The position numbers and the translations under genes are program-made. This document shows, piece by piece, positions 26,387 through 35,537 of a DNA stretch of 43,503 nucleotides. The stretch covers positions 1-43,503 of the forward strand of contig NZ_JAECZC010000048.1 of the NCBI RefSeq assembly GCF_016056305.1, written 5' to 3'. Below the pieces are notes generated by a model that saw only the letters and a list, made by a program, of their open reading frames with translations, ran no database searches and was not told the DNA's origin. This DNA comes from Amazonocrinis nigriterrae CENA67 (GTDB taxonomy: Bacteria > Cyanobacteriota > Cyanobacteriia > Cyanobacteriales > Nostocaceae). Positions within the stretch are counted from its first letter, which is position 1. The number at the start of each line of letters is the position of its first letter.

Positions 26387-27074
26387 TTTTTGTGACTCAG
26401 GCTGCTGTTCTGAATCCTCTTCTATTACCCCAAGGTAGTTTTTACCGCTTGCATTGGTCGAGCTTCACTTTACAATATCATGTCTCTCAAATTATCCTCT
26501 CTACTGCCTGATTTTTGAATATCTAGGCTTAAAAACCCCCTACTCCCCAGCCCTGATCTAGTTTCAGTACTTTCCGTGAAAATTCAAAATAAATTTCCTG
26601 AACAGTATTAACTTCAAGTTCAACTGACACAGCAAAAATCAGCTTTTTTGCGTTTTCTTTGGTTGAAATCACAATTTTTTTACTGTTACAACCCTTATTT
26701 AGCAAAAGTTTCAGCCATCACAAGGCAGCTTGTATTAACTTTGCTACTTCGAGTATTTGTAAAGTAATGTAACGAAAAAATTAGTCTTGGCGTAAAACTC
26801 CAAACTAGAAATGAATAATCAATAGACTTACTAATTCAAGCCCAAAACACTTCATTTTTTGTACAAAGGTAAATACATATTCAGTTCTCTTTGGAACGCT
26901 TTAAGTGTATTTCATAATGAAATTTGGCACTGATTTGAGGCTAATTGAGTAGTTCAGTTAAAAACTCTGCAATAGACAAGCAGCTATTTCAACTGACAAT
27001 AATACTTAGTGTCAGTTGTCGATAATAGCTTTCTATATGCATATAAATAGTAATAACCTTAAAGAGGAATAAAG
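26387..27074. other. gene-free upstream region of the biosynthetic cluster
   Basis: A 688-bp AT-rich stretch with no coding frame. It must hold the promoter for the 27075-33874 genes. A T-rich region at 26640-26690 and TATATGCATATA near 27035-27046 are visible, but no specific operator or riboswitch is recognised. Confidence 0.5.
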
Positions 27075-27656
27075 ATGAACGGTAAAACGGCTGTAATAAT
27101 CCCCAACTCTAATCGAAATGTATCATTTTCACAGAAATGCTATATTGACCCCATTGTATTAAGTATTTTTCAAAGAATTCTACTAACAAATAATGGCACA
27201 ATTACCGATTTGATCGAAATATATACAAGTGAATCAATTAAGGTGAAAAAGGTGTCAGAGAACATTATGACATTAAATGATAAACTTCAGCCAATGCAGC
27301 TTAATGAAGGTGCAAAAGTCCTGGAGCGAAAAATTCTCTTAAGAGGTGGTATTAGTGGACGCAATTATGTATATGCAGAGTCAATAATTGCTTTGGAAAG
27401 GCTTGATGAACAAATGAGAGAAAGTCTATTAAATACTCAAAAACCCATTGGTAAAATTTGGCTTGAAAACAAGGTTGAGATTTTCAAAGAAACTCTCGAA
27501 ACAGGTAAAATACCTGCTCAAGAATTAGGACATTATTTTGATATCGATCCTAAAGAAAACCTACTATTTAGGACATATTGTGTGATTTCTCATGGGAATT
27601 ACACTATGATGATTACTGAAAAATTCCCTGAGAACTATTTTACACGGCAGTTTTAA
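27075..27656 (+). CDS. chorismate lyase-like enzyme (DUF98 type)
   Basis: A 193-residue protein of the UbiC-like/DUF98 chorismate-lyase group. Diagnostic segments are LLTNNGTITDLIEIY (36-50), VLERKILLRGGISGRNYVYAES (82-103) and RESLLNTQKPIGKIW (115-129). The enzyme should convert chorismate to 4-hydroxybenzoate plus pyruvate. A cyanobacterium also needs this reaction for plastoquinone, so this may be a second copy dedicated to the cluster. A clear ribosome-binding site (AGAGGAAT) precedes the ATG. It is the first gene of a tight five-gene run; the next gene starts 25 bp on. This supplies the aromatic starter of the pathway. Confidence 0.85.
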   Translation: MNGKTAVIIPNSNRNVSFSQKCYIDPIVLSIFQRILLTNNGTITDLIEIYTSESIKVKKVSENIMTLNDKLQPMQLNEGAKVLERKILLRGGISGRNYVYAESIIALERLDEQMRESLLNTQKPIGKIWLENKVEIFKETLETGKIPAQELGHYFDIDPKENLLFRTYCVISHGNYTMMITEKFPENYFTRQF

Positions 27657-27680
27657 ATAAGTAAATATTGAGGAGTTAAG

Positions 27681-29219
27681 ATGTTATTTCAACTGTTTCA
27701 AAAAACGGTAGAAAAATTTCCTAAAAAAACAGCGATAGTTTATGACAAATTAAAGATTAGTTATCAAGAACTTGACACGAATGTTGAGAGATTGAGTCAA
27801 GGATTAAGCAATTTAGGAATAACAAAAGGTAACTGTATCGCTGTTGTTCTGCCAAACTGTCCAGAATTTGTCTTTAGCTTTTATGCCATCGGTCAGTTAA
27901 ATGCTATTATTCTTCCCTTAAATCATCTGTTTAAAGAGGAAGAATTAAGCTACTGTATCGCGGATAGTCAGGTAAAAGCCATCATTACCGATTATAAGCG
28001 GCTAGAAATTTGTACTCAAGCAATCGCCAAACTGAATCAAGAGATTGAAATTATTGTTGTGGATCGTGTGGTTTCTGGGACACACTTCTTTTATGACTTA
28101 GTAACCAAAGAAACAACCAGTGTCACAAGGCAGTCAAATGAAGTTTTTAGAGGAAATTTCCTTTATCAGTATTCATCTGGTTCGACAGGAAAACCGAAGC
28201 GAATTTGCCGCACCCAAGACAACTTATATCATGAGGCCAAAAACTTTGCTCAAACAACTCAAATTTCTGCAAACGATAAAATTTTATGTGCTGTTCCTCT
28301 GTACCACTCACATGGGTTAGGTAATTGTTTACTAGCTGCTACTTGTAATGGTGCAACCCTCGTCATTCTTGAACCTGTTTTACAAAAAGATGGCACACCT
28401 GTTGAGGTTCCCTTTGTCTTCCGCCGTCCGAGAATTTTGGAATTGATCAAAACTGAAAAAATCACCATTTTTCCAGGTGTTCCCTATATCTTTAACACAA
28501 TGGCCGAAACTCCTGCTGATCAAAGTTTTGATCTATCTAGCTTGAGATTGTGTTTTTCAGCTGGAAATTTCTTATCTGAGGAGATTTTTGACAAATTTTT
28601 AGCCCGCTTTAACCAGCCTATTAGACAGCTTTATGGCTGTACAGAAGCAGGGGCTGTTGCGATTAATTCAGATATATATCCTCTACAAACTTGGACTTCT
28701 GTTGGTTTCCCTTTAATGAATGTCGAAATCAAAATTATCGATGAATCAGAGAATGAACTACCAGATGGCATGATTGGAGAAATTATGATCAAAAGCTTGT
28801 CTCTAACCAGTGGTTATGTAAATCAGCCTGAATTGAATCAGCAATCTTTTAAAGACAGTTGTTTCTTAACAGGGGATTTAGGAAAAAAAGATCACACTGG
28901 ACGGCTTTATGTAACCGGTAGAAAAAAACTCTTGATTGATACAGGTGGTCGCAAAGTTGATTCCCTCGAAATTGAGGAAATTCTGATGAAGCACCCCAAA
29001 ATTCAAGAAGCAGTGGTTGTAGGGGTCAAAGGCGAATATGCAGGAGAACTCATTAAAGCAGTTCTAGTCAAGAAGCCACAAGAAACCTGTGACAATTCAG
29101 AAATTATTTCTTTCTGTAAAACGCAAATGGCAGAATTTAAAATTCCTAAAATTCTGGAATTCCGTTCAGAAATTCCTAAAAGTCCTTTAGGTAAGATTCT
29201 TAGAAAAGAATTAGTTTAG
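27681..29219 (+). CDS. AMP-forming aryl acid ligase (4-hydroxybenzoate-activating)
   Basis: A 512-residue ANL-superfamily enzyme. Core motifs are YSSGSTGKPKR (164-174), YGCTEAG (318-324), TGDLGKKD near 397 and the catalytic C-terminal Lys505 (SPLGKILRKEL). It should adenylate an aromatic acid and transfer it to a thiol of CoA or, more likely here, to the carrier protein encoded by the next gene. The substrate is inferred to be 4-hydroxybenzoate from the adjacent chorismate lyase. It may also load the PCP of the C-PCP-TE protein, which lacks its own adenylation domain. The gene has an upstream GAGGAG ribosome-binding site and intact length. Confidence 0.88.
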   Translation: MLFQLFQKTVEKFPKKTAIVYDKLKISYQELDTNVERLSQGLSNLGITKGNCIAVVLPNCPEFVFSFYAIGQLNAIILPLNHLFKEEELSYCIADSQVKAIITDYKRLEICTQAIAKLNQEIEIIVVDRVVSGTHFFYDLVTKETTSVTRQSNEVFRGNFLYQYSSGSTGKPKRICRTQDNLYHEAKNFAQTTQISANDKILCAVPLYHSHGLGNCLLAATCNGATLVILEPVLQKDGTPVEVPFVFRRPRILELIKTEKITIFPGVPYIFNTMAETPADQSFDLSSLRLCFSAGNFLSEEIFDKFLARFNQPIRQLYGCTEAGAVAINSDIYPLQTWTSVGFPLMNVEIKIIDESENELPDGMIGEIMIKSLSLTSGYVNQPELNQQSFKDSCFLTGDLGKKDHTGRLYVTGRKKLLIDTGGRKVDSLEIEEILMKHPKIQEAVVVGVKGEYAGELIKAVLVKKPQETCDNSEIISFCKTQMAEFKIPKILEFRSEIPKSPLGKILRKELV

Positions 29220-29251
29220 TCCGCAAACACTTAGACAAAGGTAGCAAAACA

Positions 29252-29509
29252 ATGATCATGACTGCAAGCAACACTAAACAACAAATCATCAGCGTAATTT
29301 TAGAAATTATTCCTGATATAACTTCAGAGGATTTACAAGATCATGTGGATATTTTCAACTTGGGTCTTGATTCCATTAACGCCATGACTCTCGTTGCTAA
29401 TCTACAAGATGTCTTTGATATTCAGCTAGAGCCTAATGAAATTAGTTTCGAGAATTTTCAAAACATTGTAACAATTGCGGCGATGGTCGAGCAAAAGAAA
29501 AGCTTTTGA
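29252..29509 (+). CDS. stand-alone acyl carrier protein
   Basis: An 85-residue carrier protein. The phosphopantetheine site is NLGLDSINAM with Ser41, in the normal DSxxxM context. The flanking helices are acidic and amphipathic. It likely carries the aryl group supplied by the ligase gene 32 bp upstream so that tailoring enzymes can act on a tethered substrate. A phosphopantetheinyl transferase is not in the window, so the cell's general enzyme must prime it. It is not the fatty-acid ACP: the sequence differs from AcpP and it lies inside the cluster. The start codon could also be ATG 29258. Confidence 0.88.
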   Translation: MIMTASNTKQQIISVILEIIPDITSEDLQDHVDIFNLGLDSINAMTLVANLQDVFDIQLEPNEISFENFQNIVTIAAMVEQKKSF

Positions 29510-29550
29510 GCTTCCTGGCCCTTGATTTAATCTTGTGGAAATGAAAATTT

Positions 29551-32124
29551 ATGGTTGGTCAACTTGAACCTGTCTCGCAAAAAGAAGCCATCAGCCAGAC
29601 TGCAAAACAAAACCTGTGGCAAGCCATCCAGACCGTTATCAGTTGGCAGAATCAAGCACCGCCATTGGTTCGGGTTTCTCGTCAAGAGTTTCTTCCACTC
29701 TCGTTTTCCCAAGAACGTCTGTGGTTCCTCCATCAGTTAGAATCCACCAAGGCCTCGGCTTATAACATTGCCCTTACTTTTCGGATTACTGGCTTTCTTA
29801 ACCATCAGATTCTAGAAAAAAGCCTCAACGAAATTCTTTGCCGCCATGAAGCCTTGCGAACCACCTTTAGCTGGGTCGAAGGGAAACCCATTCAGTTGAT
29901 TCATCCACCTGTTCCTTTACCCTTGACGGTGATTGATTTACAACAATTACCAGTAATGCAGCGGGAAGCTAAGGCAATGCAACAGGTGAAAGAAGATATT
30001 CAGCAACCTTTTGACTTGCAAGATGTACCTCTGATACGAGGGACTCTCATCCAGCTTGAGCGTGAAGAACATATCCTTTTGCTAACGGTTCATCATATCG
30101 CTGTTGATGCTTGGTCAAAAGGCGTTCTCTTTCAAGAATTAGCAGCCCTTTACGAAGCTTTCTCCCAAGGCTTATCTTCTCCACTACCTGAACTGCCTAT
30201 TCAGTACGCAGATTTTGCCGCTTGGCAACGGCAATGGTTGCAGGGAGATTTCTTACAAATTCTATTGAATTATTGGAAACAGCAACTAGGCAGCAACCTG
30301 CAAGAATTACAGCTACCAATTGACCACCCTCGACCCGCCACGCCAACCTGTCGTAGTGCCTCACAAAAGGTGAAACTACCGAAGGCATTAAGCCAAGCCC
30401 TCAAAACCTTGAGCCGTCAGGAAAAAGTAACTTTATTCGTGACCCTGTTGGCAGCTTTCAACGTGCTATTGCATCGTTACACCGAGCAAGAACAACTCTT
30501 TGTTTGCAGTCCCACAGCTAACCGGACTCGCAAAGAGATCAAAGGGTTAATGGGTTACTTTGTCAACTTACTGATTTTAAAAACTGATCTTTCTGGTAAT
30601 CCCACCTTTCGAGAGTTTTTAGGTCGAGTCAGTCAGGTGGCTTCAGGAGCCTATGCTTACCAAGATTTGCCTGTTCAGCAGTTGTTGCGATCGCTCAATT
30701 TGCTGCAAGCACCACTTTCTCAAGTGATGTTTGCTCTGCAAAATACGACGATCCATCAGCTAGAACTACCTGGTTTAACGGTGAAAAATCTTGATGTAGA
30801 TACCGGAACAGCCGATTTTGACTTATATCTGTATCTCATCGAAGAAGCGGGAACCCTAACAGCGGTTTTCAAATACAACACCGATTTGTTTGAAGCGACA
30901 ACAATTCAGCAGATGCTACAACATTTTCAGACGATTCTGGAAAACATTGTCACCAATCCTGAGCAGTCGCTTTCATCCTTGTTGCCGTTGACTGAAACTG
31001 AACAACAACAGTTACATCAAAAAAGAGCAAAGCAGGAAAATTCCCAACCGGAAAAAGTTTATATCGCTCCTCAAAATGCTGTGGAACTAAAACTAACTCA
31101 GCTTTGGAGTGAGGTGTTAAACATCCCATCAATTGGTGTAAAAGATAACTTCTTTGAGTTGGGTGGACAATCGTTACTAGGAATGACGTTGTTTGCTCGC
31201 ATTGAAGAGACTTTCGGTCAAACTCTACCCCTGACAACCTTACTTCAAGCACCGACGGTAGAGCAGTTGGCAAAACTACTAAAACAAGAAGCCGCGGCAT
31301 CTTGGTCTTCCTTAGTCCCTCTGCAACCAAACGGTCACAAACCGCCTTTCTTTTGTATCCATGGCCAACAAGGCAGTGTTTTAAACTTGCGGGGCTTGGC
31401 CCACTATCTTGGCTCTGAACAACCCTTTTATGGCTTACAGTCCCGGGGACTCGACGGCAAACAAGCTCCGCATTTTCGGATAGAAGATATGGCTGCCCAC
31501 TACATCCAAGAAATCCGCACTATTCAGCCAGAAGGCCCTTATTTCCTGGGGGGTAACTCGATGGGGGGAATAGTTGCTTTTGAGATGGCGCAGCAACTTC
31601 AACAACAAGGTCAGACGGTTGCTGCATTGGTGATGTTTGATACTTTTGGTCGAGGCTGTTTTCCTCGGCTCTCATTCCGGCAACAGCACTACTGGCCTTA
31701 TCTTTGGCAACTCGGTCTATCGAAATCGCTGTGGCAAGAAATCAGGGAACTGTTACAGCGACGACAAGTCATGATGAGTCAGCTTTATTTAAATTTAGGG
31801 CATTCTCTGAACCAGGCTGACTCAAGAGCATTAGTGGCAGAAGCTAACATGCAAGCCAAAAAAGGTTATACCCCAAAAGTTTATCCCGGTCGGGTGACAC
31901 TGTTTCGAGCTAGTGAGCCATCTACTTTTAACAAGTTGTATTTACCGACTCCTGAAGACTGGTCGAGTAGAGATCCTCAACATGGTTGGAGTGGACTAGC
32001 CAGTACAGGATTACAAATTCATGATGTTCCCGGCGATCATTTTTCCCTGTTTCTAGAGCCTCATGTGCAAGTTTTAGCTGAAAAATTAAAAGCTTGCCTC
32101 AATCAAGCACAAACAAATTGTTAG
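29551..32124 (+). CDS. NRPS protein with C-PCP-TE domains, no adenylation domain
   Basis: An 857-residue protein. The condensation domain covers about 45-480, with the active-site motif HHIAVDAW (181-188; the usual HHxxxDG has Gly where Ala stands). The peptidyl carrier domain is about 505-575, with the 4'-phosphopantetheine Ser541 in LGGQSLLGM. The type I thioesterase is about 590-855, with nucleophile Ser670 in GGNSMGG and the likely His in PGDHFSLF. There is no adenylation domain, so the PCP must be loaded in trans, presumably by the upstream ligase, or the C domain uses a free acceptor. It probably joins two acyl units and releases the product by hydrolysis or cyclisation. It follows the ACP by 41 bp. 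Confidence 0.9.
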   Translation: MVGQLEPVSQKEAISQTAKQNLWQAIQTVISWQNQAPPLVRVSRQEFLPLSFSQERLWFLHQLESTKASAYNIALTFRITGFLNHQILEKSLNEILCRHEALRTTFSWVEGKPIQLIHPPVPLPLTVIDLQQLPVMQREAKAMQQVKEDIQQPFDLQDVPLIRGTLIQLEREEHILLLTVHHIAVDAWSKGVLFQELAALYEAFSQGLSSPLPELPIQYADFAAWQRQWLQGDFLQILLNYWKQQLGSNLQELQLPIDHPRPATPTCRSASQKVKLPKALSQALKTLSRQEKVTLFVTLLAAFNVLLHRYTEQEQLFVCSPTANRTRKEIKGLMGYFVNLLILKTDLSGNPTFREFLGRVSQVASGAYAYQDLPVQQLLRSLNLLQAPLSQVMFALQNTTIHQLELPGLTVKNLDVDTGTADFDLYLYLIEEAGTLTAVFKYNTDLFEATTIQQMLQHFQTILENIVTNPEQSLSSLLPLTETEQQQLHQKRAKQENSQPEKVYIAPQNAVELKLTQLWSEVLNIPSIGVKDNFFELGGQSLLGMTLFARIEETFGQTLPLTTLLQAPTVEQLAKLLKQEAAASWSSLVPLQPNGHKPPFFCIHGQQGSVLNLRGLAHYLGSEQPFYGLQSRGLDGKQAPHFRIEDMAAHYIQEIRTIQPEGPYFLGGNSMGGIVAFEMAQQLQQQGQTVAALVMFDTFGRGCFPRLSFRQQHYWPYLWQLGLSKSLWQEIRELLQRRQVMMSQLYLNLGHSLNQADSRALVAEANMQAKKGYTPKVYPGRVTLFRASEPSTFNKLYLPTPEDWSSRDPQHGWSGLASTGLQIHDVPGDHFSLFLEPHVQVLAEKLKACLNQAQTNC

Positions 32125-32152
32125 TAATTATCCAAGATAAAGGTTTACTCCA

Positions 32153-33874
32153 ATGACGAAGATTTATGATGTTGCCATTTGCGGTTCCGGTTTAGCAGGT
32201 TTAACTTTAGCACGCCAATTAAAGCTGAAAATGCCTGATATTTCCATTGTCATGTTAGACAGGCTAGCTCGTCCTCTTCCAGAAGCAGGTTTTAAAGTCG
32301 GGGAATCAACAGTTGAAGTAGGTGCTTTTTATCTGTCTCAAGTTCTCCAGCTAACGGATTACTTTGAAGCACATCACTTTCATAAACTGGGCTTTCGTTA
32401 TTTTTTAGGTGATACAACTGGCCCATTTCATCAGCGCCCTGAGATTGGACTTTCAGAATTTCATCAGCCAAACTCTTATCAAGTTGATAGAGGTTTGCTA
32501 GAGAATGATTTACGTCAATTCAATGAAGAAGCAGGGATTGAGTTACTTGAAGGCTGTCTGATCAAAGATATCAAATTAGCTTCTGAATCAGAGCAATTAC
32601 ATGAAGTAATTTATACCCATGGTTCTGATAAAACCAATCGCACAATTCAAGCGCGTTGGATTGTTGACTCCACAGGTCGCCGTCGAATTTTGCAAAAGAA
32701 ATTGAATTTATGTAAGCCCTTTGAAACCAACTTTAGTGCTGTATGGTTCCGCGTAGAAGGCCGTTTTGATGTTGATGATTTTGTGCCTCAGACCGAGAGA
32801 GAATGGCATGAGCGAGTTCCAAATCAAATCCGCTATTTTTCGACGAATCATTTGTGTGGTGAAGGCTATTGGGTTTGGATTATTCCTTTATCAACGGGAT
32901 TTACCAGTCTGGGAATTGTTACCAATGAAGACGTTCATCCTTTTAGTACCTACCATACCTATGAAAAAGCATTTCAGTGGTTAGAAAAATATGAACCTGC
33001 CGTAGCTAACCAACTAAGAAAGCAACAACCTGTAGATTTCATGAAATTGCCTGAATATACTTACTCATCAGAGCAGATTTTTTCTAGCGATCGCTGGGCT
33101 TGTGTTGGCGTGGCTGGTGTATTTGCTGACCCCTTCTATTCTCCTGGTACTGATTTAATTGGTTTTGGTAATTCCTTGATTACCCAGATGGTTGAACTTG
33201 ATCGTCAGGGTCAACTGACTCCCAAAATCGTCGATGAGGCCAATCGTTTTCTCATCTCATATAACGAAAGTGTAACGGCCAATATTCACGCTACCTATCT
33301 GTGTTTCGGTAATCAGACAGTGATGTCTATGAAATTCTTGTGGGATGTTTTATCGGCATGGGCTTTTAGTGCGCCGTTAATGTTCAATTCTCTGTTTCTT
33401 GAGCCAAGTAAAAGAGCCAAAGTTCGCAAAGGAACTGGACAATTTTTCCTCTTATCCAACCGGATGAGCCAATTTTTCCGTGATTGGATTGCCAAGTCCC
33501 AGCGACGCGCTTCCTTTGAGTTTATAGATTATTTGACAATTCCTTTTGTCAGTGAATTACGCACTCGCAATCTAAAGGCTGATAAAACCGAACAAGAGTT
33601 AATAGACGATCATATCGCCAGTATCGAACGATTTGAAGAATTCGTTCAAGTGATCTTCCGCTTTGCTATCGAAGATACAATGCCGGAGCAATTAGCCAAG
33701 TTTCCCCCAGATCTTTGGTTAAATGCCTGGGCAATTAGTTTAGACCCCGAACGCTGGGAAGCTGATGGACTATTCCGACCCACCACGCAACCGCGCGATT
33801 TGCGTCCAATGACCGAACAACTGCGTAAACAGATTCGATTTAATACTACCGTTAAAGAACTGGCTGCTGTTTAA
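32153..33874 (+). CDS. flavin-dependent halogenase
   Basis: A 573-residue FAD enzyme of the tryptophan/phenol halogenase superfamily. Visible signatures are the FAD-binding GSGLAG (11-16), VGES (49-52), the candidate catalytic Lys78 in FHKLGFRYF and WVWIIP (240-245), which matches the WxWxIP halogenase motif. DPFYSPG follows later, as in the family. The Lys lies where PrnA Lys79 does by alignment, and would form the chloramine or bind HOCl. It would chlorinate (or brominate) an activated phenol, most likely 4-hydroxybenzoyl on the carrier protein. It needs reduced flavin; no flavin reductase is in the cluster. It closes the five-gene run, 28 bp after the NRPS gene. Confidence 0.85.
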   Translation: MTKIYDVAICGSGLAGLTLARQLKLKMPDISIVMLDRLARPLPEAGFKVGESTVEVGAFYLSQVLQLTDYFEAHHFHKLGFRYFLGDTTGPFHQRPEIGLSEFHQPNSYQVDRGLLENDLRQFNEEAGIELLEGCLIKDIKLASESEQLHEVIYTHGSDKTNRTIQARWIVDSTGRRRILQKKLNLCKPFETNFSAVWFRVEGRFDVDDFVPQTEREWHERVPNQIRYFSTNHLCGEGYWVWIIPLSTGFTSLGIVTNEDVHPFSTYHTYEKAFQWLEKYEPAVANQLRKQQPVDFMKLPEYTYSSEQIFSSDRWACVGVAGVFADPFYSPGTDLIGFGNSLITQMVELDRQGQLTPKIVDEANRFLISYNESVTANIHATYLCFGNQTVMSMKFLWDVLSAWAFSAPLMFNSLFLEPSKRAKVRKGTGQFFLLSNRMSQFFRDWIAKSQRRASFEFIDYLTIPFVSELRTRNLKADKTEQELIDDHIASIERFEEFVQVIFRFAIEDTMPEQLAKFPPDLWLNAWAISLDPERWEADGLFRPTTQPRDLRPMTEQLRKQIRFNTTVKELAAV

Positions 33875-34431
33875 GTCACAACTGAAGCGTTAGCGATATT
33901 CGCGTAGTGTCTCCCCTTCGGAGAAGAAGCCTCACCCCGAAGGGGTTAATAATCTAAAAAAGCTTGATTATTGATTGTGGATTGTTGACAATTCTAATTT
34001 ATATTTAGTGTGCTATTTGCGTAAGTCCTAAAGATTTTTGACCCAGAATATTACCTCTACCACAACTATTTGTGAGACATTAAAACACCATTAATTTTGT
34101 CAATTAGTAATTTTGCTGGAAATTTATAAAAACTTAATGTATGCAGTTAACTTCATAAGTTAACTCTTGTACTAAACTGATAGGGCAATAATAAAATAGG
34201 TGTATCAAAATTTAGCCTAGACGCGTTCAACGAAGTCCTTCTCAAACAGTAGCAGTTTGCCCTTGGGCATCGCTTGCCTAAAAATTGTGTTTTCAACCCC
34301 GATTTCCAGCCTAATTATTGTTTCTTGACAAATAAAATATAGTCTTAACCTCTCACGAATAAACCCCAATCCAGAGGTAGGCAATACTCTAGTTACTAGA
34401 CAGATCAACAGTCCTTCAAAAATGGTGAATT
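33875..34431. other. 557-bp gap with repeat and a module fossil
   Basis: 33885-33950 is a GC-rich repeat (GCGTTAGCG, CCCCTTCGG, CCCCGAAGGGG) of the family seen at 6660 and 20750. TGCGTAAGTCCTA at 34019-34031 is an element end like that at 12136-12148. 34033-34074 encodes IFDPEYYLYHNYL and a stop, a decayed echo of the N terminus of the next protein. A minus-strand frame at 34217-34408 ends MPKGKLLLFEKDFVERV; it may be another remnant, but I cannot identify it. The promoter of the second gene set must lie here. Confidence 0.55.
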
Positions 34432-35514
34432 ATGGTAAGTCTTAATGAGATTTTTGACCAACAATACTACCTTAACCACAACCCAGATGTAGCCAATGCT
34501 ATAGCTAGCGGACAAGTAAGTAGTGCATTGGATCATTATGTCAAGTTCGGTCAATTTGAAGGACGTAGCCCCCGTTCTCTATTCAGTGACTTCTATGTCT
34601 TTGGTGATAGCTTTTCGGATACTGGCAATGTTTTTGCATTAACGAAAGGTATATTTCCCGACTTTCCTAATTATCAAGGACGTTTCTCTAATGGTAAAAT
34701 TTGGATAGAAACTCTAGCTGAGAAACTGTCAATAACAGCAAATCCTGCTTACAATTTTGCAGTAGGGGGAGCATCAGCTGGAACACAGAATATTCTGAAT
34801 TTTCTTGACCCGAATAATCCTGGCAAGCCTGTTCCTATCTCTTACGACCCATTACCAGGTATTCAGACAACTATCGATACTTTTGTAGCGCAGACATCAA
34901 GTGCAGACCCGAACGCACTTTACGTGATCTGGGGTGGAAGTAATGACTATGTGGGTTTTGCTTCAACCGATGTAGAGACGACGGTGCATAACTTGGAGAC
35001 ATCGATCAACAAGTTAGCTGCTATTGGAGCAAAAAATTTTCTGGTACCAAATCTGTTTGACTTGGGAACGCTGCCTCTAGCTCGACAGAGTTCTTCTGAT
35101 GTCAAGGAGAGATTAACCAAGGTTAGTCAAGAACACAATCAGGCTTTGTCCGAGGCTTTGATTGGTCTGGAGCAATCGAAAAAGGTCAACATTATTAATC
35201 TTGATGTCTCTTCTCTGTTTGATGACATCATTGCCGAGCCGGCTAAATATGGCTTTAGCAATGTAACGGATGATTTCTTGACCTCTGGCACGACGAATCC
35301 AGATCCTTATCTGTTCTGGAACATCATTCATCCGACAACTCTTGGACATGACTTGATTGCTGACGAGGCTGCTAAAGCGATTACGTCAGTTCCAGAGGTG
35401 TTAGAGATCGTCCAAGCGACTCGATCTGTTCCTGAACCTGAGATATCACTTTTGGGCTATGTTTTAGTCTTTGGTCTGGCTGTAACAGTCTTGCGGAAAC
35501 TGAAATATTGCTGA
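34432..35514 (+). CDS. exported GDSL/SGNH esterase with PEP-CTERM tail
   Basis: A 360-residue SGNH hydrolase. The N-terminal module (residues 5-48) has the motif IFDQQYYLNHNPDV...HYVKFGQFEGRSP, which occurs in extracellular cyanobacterial proteins. The hydrolase domain has the catalytic Ser60 in FYVFGDSFSDTGN, WGGSNDY (block III), and WNIIHPTTLGHDLIAD (block V, His). The C terminus is VPEPEISLLG, a hydrophobic helix and a basic end (RKLKYC), the layout of a PEP-CTERM sorting signal. It lacks a classical N-terminal signal peptide, which is odd for a PEP-CTERM protein. It may hydrolyse an ester of the cluster product or a wall lipid. ATG 34432 is chosen. Confidence 0.82.
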   Translation: MVSLNEIFDQQYYLNHNPDVANAIASGQVSSALDHYVKFGQFEGRSPRSLFSDFYVFGDSFSDTGNVFALTKGIFPDFPNYQGRFSNGKIWIETLAEKLSITANPAYNFAVGGASAGTQNILNFLDPNNPGKPVPISYDPLPGIQTTIDTFVAQTSSADPNALYVIWGGSNDYVGFASTDVETTVHNLETSINKLAAIGAKNFLVPNLFDLGTLPLARQSSSDVKERLTKVSQEHNQALSEALIGLEQSKKVNIINLDVSSLFDDIIAEPAKYGFSNVTDDFLTSGTTNPDPYLFWNIIHPTTLGHDLIADEAAKAITSVPEVLEIVQATRSVPEPEISLLGYVLVFGLAVTVLRKLKYC

Positions 35515-35537
35515 AATCAACAAAGAGGGTTTAAAGC

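Noticed and set aside
26387-27074. Riboswitch or regulatory RNA upstream of the biosynthetic cluster
   Set aside because: I found no conserved core or stable hairpin set that would identify a known class.
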